The notes under the pieces are model-generated. The model made no database searches. It was not told the DNA's origin and saw only the letters and a program-made list of their open reading frames with translations. A DNA stretch of 35,821 nt, from contig JAFUHS010000022.1 of assembly GCA_017468745.1 (NCBI GenBank), positions 1 through 35,821 of the forward strand. The letters are read 5' to 3'. Position 1 is the stretch's first letter, and each line of letters begins with the position of its first letter. Both the position numbers and the translations under genes were made by a program. This document shows, in pieces, positions 32,640 through 35,821 of this stretch. The DNA comes from Treponema sp. Its GTDB lineage: Bacteria; Spirochaetota; Spirochaetia; Treponematales; Treponemataceae.

Positions 32640-32676
32640 GTATTATATCACAAATTTAACTTTTATGATATAATAC
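32640..32676. promoter_or_regulatory. Divergent corA/flbB promoter built on an 11-bp perfect inverted repeat
   Basis: Arms GTATTATATCA (32640-32650) and TGATATAATAC (32666-32676), 15-base spacer. Each strand carries TG-A-TATAAT: plus strand -10 at 32669-32674 towards flbB, minus strand -10 at 32647-32642 towards corA. The -35 position of each (about 17 bases upstream) falls on the other's -10, so the two promoters should compete. Confidence 0.6.
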
Positions 32677-32682
32677 CGATAA
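32656..32682 (+). promoter_or_regulatory. Sigma-28-like promoter of the flbB flagellar operon
   Basis: TTAACTTT (32656-32663), exactly 11 bases, ACCGATAA (32675-32682): 6/8 and 7/8 to the sigma-28 consensus. It overlaps the sigma-70-like TGATATAAT of the inverted repeat, so two sigma factors may serve the operon. Confidence 0.5.
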
Positions 32683-32716
32683 TAAAAGCGAAGTTCTTTT
32701 TTCTGAGGGGATAAAA

Positions 32717-33361
32717 ATGGCTCGTGGAAACGGTGGAATCGGTAAAACAATTTTTCTTCTTATCTTAATCATTATTCTTGTTTTGGGCGGGCTTTTGTGG
32801 TTCGACTATCTGGGTGTAATTCATGCAAAAAAAATGTTTGCTCCTGTTTATAAGCTTATGGGACTTGCTCCACAGACATCGCTTACTTCCACAAATTCCA
32901 AGCCACTGGATGCCGATTTAGACGAAGACCGTTTTTCAAAAAGGATTGAGGCCTTGGATATCCGCACTCAGGAACTTGATAAAAGGGAAGGAGAAATTAA
33001 AAAAGTCGAGGAGCAGAACGAAGCGATAGCAAAGGAGCTTGAAGACAGAAAAAAGTCACAGGACGAGCGTGAAAAGACCTTCAATAATCAAGTCAAAAAA
33101 TATGATGACAGAAATACTAATATAGAAACAATCGTAACTTATTTAAACAATATGCCTCCGCAGACTGCCGTTGAGCAGCTTCTTTCCCATGATGATCAGG
33201 ATGTAATCGATATTCTCCGAAAGGCTGACGAAATGGCTGCCGCAAGCAAGACTGTCTCAATGTCTTCAACATGGCTTATGTATATGGGGCGTGCCGGTCA
33301 GTCAGAGCGGGCCTCAACTATCGAACGAAAAATGGCCAACAAACCGGAAAGTCTTGACTAA
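32717..33361 (+). CDS. flbB: Periplasmic flagellar collar/stator organiser FlbB
   Basis: 214 aa. One N-terminal membrane helix (about residues 10-30), a coiled coil rich in Glu/Lys (70-125), and a C-terminal MgtE-N-like module (137-205: NNMPPQTAVEQLL, QDVIDILRKAD). This is the architecture of spirochaete FlbB, which sits at the base of the collar and helps organise the stator. The position directly before fliK-flgD-flgE matches Borrelia, where flbB, flbC (fliK), flgD and flgE are consecutive. Here the usual fliG-fliH-fliI-fliJ genes are not upstream; corA diverges instead. AGGGG site before the ATG. Confidence 0.8.
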   Translation: MARGNGGIGKTIFLLILIIILVLGGLLWFDYLGVIHAKKMFAPVYKLMGLAPQTSLTSTNSKPLDADLDEDRFSKRIEALDIRTQELDKREGEIKKVEEQNEAIAKELEDRKKSQDEREKTFNNQVKKYDDRNTNIETIVTYLNNMPPQTAVEQLLSHDDQDVIDILRKADEMAAASKTVSMSSTWLMYMGRAGQSERASTIERKMANKPESLD

Positions 33362-33435
33362 AGGAACTTCAAAAAAAATTTTTTACAGCGTTTTTTTTAG
33401 CTTCGTGTAAAAAATCCTTAACCTTCACTGGAAAA

Positions 33436-33466
33436 TTCCGATGTTTAAAAAGAGAAAACATCGGAA
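33436..33466. promoter_or_regulatory. Perfect 11-bp inverted repeat upstream of fliK
   Basis: TTCCGATGTTT (33436-33446), 9-base loop, AAACATCGGAA (33456-33466), followed by further A and the GTGGAGG ribosome site of fliK. It has no T run on the plus strand, so it is a candidate operator or mRNA hairpin rather than a terminator. A second AT-rich repeat (33378-33387 with 33406-33415) lies just upstream. Confidence 0.5.
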
Positions 33467-33484
33467 AAAAAGTGGAGGACTTCC

Positions 33485-35005
33485 ATGAATATTCTTTCAA
33501 TTACTCAGCTAAAAGGTCAGACTCCTCAGACTGAACTTTCACAGCTTCAGCCGCAGCCGGAAAAGACTGCAAAATCTTCATTCGAGGATTTCTTGCGCAG
33601 TGCTCAAGCTGAAGAGCATCGGGAGCCTGAAAAAAATCCTGCAGACAATAGTGTGGCAAAGAGCGAAAAGGCTGATGATGTTTCTGTCGGTCAAAAATCT
33701 GAGCAAATCGCCAGAAAAGATGAGCGAAGTGAAAAAAATCAGATAGAAGAAAATAAAAAAGAAACATCTGGAAATGATAAATCTGAAAAAATCGCAAGGC
33801 AAAGTTCTGATGAGAAAAAAGTCTCAGAAAAGACAGGGCAGACTGTCGAGGATGTGACTGCAGAAATCGCTGTTAGTGAAATTTCAATTGAAAATTTTCA
33901 GCTGATGCAGCTTCTTGAAAAAGAAAATCTGAATTCCGATGAAGTAATTGCTTTTTCTGAGGTCGAAGTGCCAAATCTTGTCCTTGGCGAAGAAAATTCT
34001 GAAATCGATGATAAAACGCTTGCCTGGCTTATGTCATCAGCACGCAGGGAAAGTTTGCAGGAAGATATTTCCAGTGAAGATTTGGATTCTCTTATGGATG
34101 CCGCTACAGAGTTTATCCCTGGAAGCGAATCGGAGAGCGAAAAACTTGAGAATGCGCAGAATCTTGCGGTTTCAGACCCAGAGCTTTTTCTGGAAGCCGC
34201 TGATTCCGCTCGTTTTGCAGAAATGCAAAGGGGGGCGGTAAAAAGTGAATTTACTTTAGGTTCCGACAATAAAACGACTTTGACAATTGATTCTGCTGAA
34301 AAGAAAAAAGGTGCGAAAATCACCATTCATGATTTACGCAGCAGACATCTTTTTGATGATACTTCGGCAAAGGTAGATTCCTCAAAAATCGTTCAAAAGG
34401 CGGCTGAAAAAAAAGAAATCACACTCTCGCTGCAGCAGCAGAATGAAAATAATGTGCAGATGACTATGGAACTTGCCGCAAAAGCTCAGGAGAATATCAC
34501 TTCTTCATCAGCTCAGGCGGCAGGGGCGAACGGCTCTGACTTTCAGGCTATGCTTTCAAACGCCGTTCAGGAAAATGCGCCTGATTTCGTAAAGGCAGGA
34601 AATATCGTCCTTAAAGACAGCAATCAGGGAACAATCAATTTGATATTGCGACCGGAAGGTCTTGGAAATGTAAAGATTTCTCTAAACCTTGATGATAAAA
34701 ATCTTTCCGCGCAAATTACGGTTCAGACTAAAGAAGCAATGGATGCTTTCCGTGAAAGTATTTCATCTCTCAAACAGGCATTTGCCGAGAGCGGTTTTGA
34801 GACTGGAAGTTTCGATTTGAATTTTTCAAACAATCAGAACCAGCAGGGCTTCGCTCAATCAGGTGAGCAGGAACAGAATCAGCAGAATATTGGTATTCTC
34901 GCACAGAAGAGTTATGGCGAATTCGTTACGGCTGATGCGCTTGCTTCTGGCGAAATGGCGGAAACTTCTTCGGAAGGAAGATACGCTATAAACATCGTGG
35001 CATAA
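33485..35005 (+). CDS. fliK: Flagellar hook-length control protein FliK (Tap1/FlbC-like)
   Basis: 506 aa. A secreted molecular ruler that sets hook length and switches export specificity. The N-terminal ~330 residues are low-complexity, charged and Ser/Glu-rich, as usual for FliK. The C-terminal domain at about 375-455 has the Flg_hook pattern: INLILRPEGLGNVKISLNLDDKN, LSAQITVQTKEAMDAFRESI, LKQAFAESGFETGSFDLNF. The tail is Gln-rich. GTGGAGG before the ATG. It lies between flbB and flgD, as in other spirochaetes. Confidence 0.88.
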   Translation: MNILSITQLKGQTPQTELSQLQPQPEKTAKSSFEDFLRSAQAEEHREPEKNPADNSVAKSEKADDVSVGQKSEQIARKDERSEKNQIEENKKETSGNDKSEKIARQSSDEKKVSEKTGQTVEDVTAEIAVSEISIENFQLMQLLEKENLNSDEVIAFSEVEVPNLVLGEENSEIDDKTLAWLMSSARRESLQEDISSEDLDSLMDAATEFIPGSESESEKLENAQNLAVSDPELFLEAADSARFAEMQRGAVKSEFTLGSDNKTTLTIDSAEKKKGAKITIHDLRSRHLFDDTSAKVDSSKIVQKAAEKKEITLSLQQQNENNVQMTMELAAKAQENITSSSAQAAGANGSDFQAMLSNAVQENAPDFVKAGNIVLKDSNQGTINLILRPEGLGNVKISLNLDDKNLSAQITVQTKEAMDAFRESISSLKQAFAESGFETGSFDLNFSNNQNQQGFAQSGEQEQNQQNIGILAQKSYGEFVTADALASGEMAETSSEGRYAINIVA

Positions 35006-35010
35006 TTGGT

Positions 35011-35037
35011 TAAAGTCGGTAAATCTGATGCCGATAC
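35011..35037 (+). promoter_or_regulatory. Sigma-28-type promoter upstream of flgD
   Basis: TAAAGTCG (35011-35018), exactly 11 bases, GCCGATAC (35030-35037): 6/8 and 7/8 to TAAAGTTT-N11-GCCGATAA. The ATG is at 35076 with GGGG seven bases before it. Confidence 0.6.
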
Positions 35038-35075
35038 TTGAAGTGTAGCGACAGTGCTATATGTGGGGTATAAAA

Positions 35076-35543
35076 ATGGAAATGAGTGCAAGTAACATCA
35101 ACACAACGATGAGCGCACAGGAAAAGTTCAAGGTCGATAATATTGTAAACGGTTACAATAAAAAACTTGATTTTGAACTCAGAGAGGGCAGAATCGCAAG
35201 CCGAGAATTGGGTAAAGACGACTTTTTGAAGCTCTTGATGGCTCAGATGACGAATCAGGATCCGACAAATCCGATGGAAAACACTGAATTCATCGCCCAG
35301 ATGGCACAGTTCACATCTCTTGAGCAGATGACGAACATGAGCAACAACTTCGAGAAAATGGCAGCGATGATTAATTCAAGCGAGGCTCAGAGTATGCTCG
35401 GTCGTACTGTTCAGATTGACCTCGGAGCGGAGCAGACGACTACAGGTGTCGTTGAGGCTGCCACACGAGGTAACACCCCACAGGTTCAAGTGAACGGTAT
35501 GTTCTACGATATGAATAAAATCAAGGCCGTCTACGGCTTTTAG
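35076..35543 (+). CDS. flgD: Flagellar hook assembly (cap) protein FlgD, short form
   Basis: 155 aa. Forms the scaffold on which FlgE polymerises. The conserved N-terminal block is present: DDFLKLLMAQMTNQDPTNPMENTEF and MAQFTSLEQMTNM, then MLGRTVQ. The C-terminal Ig/Tudor-like domains of the ~230-residue enterobacterial protein are missing, as is usual in spirochaetes. ATG 35076 with GGGG upstream is chosen over an in-frame ATG at 35061. flgE follows after 75 bases. Confidence 0.93.
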   Translation: MEMSASNINTTMSAQEKFKVDNIVNGYNKKLDFELREGRIASRELGKDDFLKLLMAQMTNQDPTNPMENTEFIAQMAQFTSLEQMTNMSNNFEKMAAMINSSEAQSMLGRTVQIDLGAEQTTTGVVEAATRGNTPQVQVNGMFYDMNKIKAVYGF

Positions 35544-35592
35544 ATTCCCGCGTCAGGTGCGAGAATGACAAATCTTGTGCGCGAGAATGACA
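35544..35592. repeat. Degenerate ATTCCCGC...GCGAGAATGACA repeat in the flgD-flgE gap
   Basis: ATTCCCGC (35544-35551) is followed by two identical copies of GCGAGAATGACA (35559-35570, 35581-35592) 22 bases apart. ATTCCCGC is the reverse complement of GCGAGAAT but for one base. Similar ATTCCCGC/GCGGGAATGAC repeats occur in many bacterial genomes. Confidence 0.6.
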
Positions 35593-35618
35593 CTGAATAA
35601 AAAAAAGAGGGTAGCGAT

Positions 35619-35821
35619 ATGATGAGCTCACTTTATTCTGGCGTTTCTGGCTTGCAGAATCACCAGACACAAATGGATGTAATCGGCAACAACATTGCCA
35701 ATGTAAACACAACAGGTTTCAAACGGGGCCGTGTTAATTTTCAGGACATGATCAGCCAGCAGCTTGCAGGCGCTTCAAAACCGACTGAGGAAAAAGGCGG
35801 CGTTAACCCGAAAGAAGTCGG
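35619..35821 (+). CDS. flgE: Flagellar hook protein FlgE, N-terminal part (3' end outside window)
   Basis: 67 residues visible. Starts [20 protein letters not shown] and continues [24 protein letters not shown], the N-terminal rod/hook signature shared by FlgE, FlgF and FlgG; the position after flgD and the following [18 protein letters not shown] fit FlgE. In spirochaetes FlgE forms the hook in the periplasm and becomes covalently cross-linked. ATG 35619 follows AAGAGGG at suitable distance; a second ATG comes directly after it. Confidence 0.92.
   Translation, partial: MMSSLYSGVSGLQNHQTQMDVIGNNIANVNTTGFKRGRVNFQDMISQQLAGASKPTEEKGGVNPKEV

Overview
The window reads as chromosomal DNA of a spirochaete, most likely a Treponema or close relative. 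The grounds are a periplasmic-flagella gene run (FlbB-like collar/stator organiser, then FliK, a short FlgD and FlgE in the spirochaete order), a very large acidic/transmembrane/TPR protein resembling the flagellar collar protein FlcA, several relaxed-lipobox lipoproteins, DapL-type lysine synthesis and frequent TTG/GTG starts. Genes are tightly packed. No gap exceeds 300 bases, and I see no tRNA, rRNA, transposase, phage gene or CRISPR array.

Layout: (1) 1-719 is the end of dapL, closed by a bidirectional terminator. (2) 760-5469 (minus) is an envelope operon: TPR-like lipoprotein, lytic transglycosylase, OmpA-domain protein, barrel-like exported protein. (3) 5621-7975 is a polytopic membrane protein plus an exported TPR protein. 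(4) 8125-15677 is housekeeping: yajC-secD-secF, a 10-nt-phased inverted repeat array, ispH, ndk, gpsA, ffh, then a GC-rich structured intergenic element. (5) 15776-20641 holds a small exported protein divergent from the FlcA-like giant protein, which is followed by a dolichol-kinase-like gene. (6) 20638-26033 holds a polytopic membrane protein, a DUF2259-like exported protein, a lamin-tail-like lipoprotein and a U32 peptidase-family protein. (7) 26091-28670 (minus) holds ssb with a structured leader and a 645-aa protein I do not recognise. (8) 28746-32633 holds hisC, a phosphoesterase, and corA with an FGE-domain exported protein. (9) 32717-35821 is the flagellar run flbB-fliK-flgD-flgE (flgE cut by the window edge).

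The most interesting signals are regulatory. Sigma-28-type promoters (TAAAGTTT-N11-GCCGATAA class, with exact N11) stand before flgD and flbB, and also before two uncharacterised exported proteins (start 21626 plus, start 16501 minus), so those two are candidate members of the motility regulon. A second set of six genes has a -10 element a few bases from the start codon and no Shine-Dalgarno, which predicts leaderless mRNAs. corA and flbB diverge from an 11-bp perfect inverted repeat that places mirror-image extended -10 elements on the two strands. SecF has Ala in place of the conserved Asp of its N-D-T/S membrane motif. No wholly new multi-gene system is evident; most of the window is conserved core genome.
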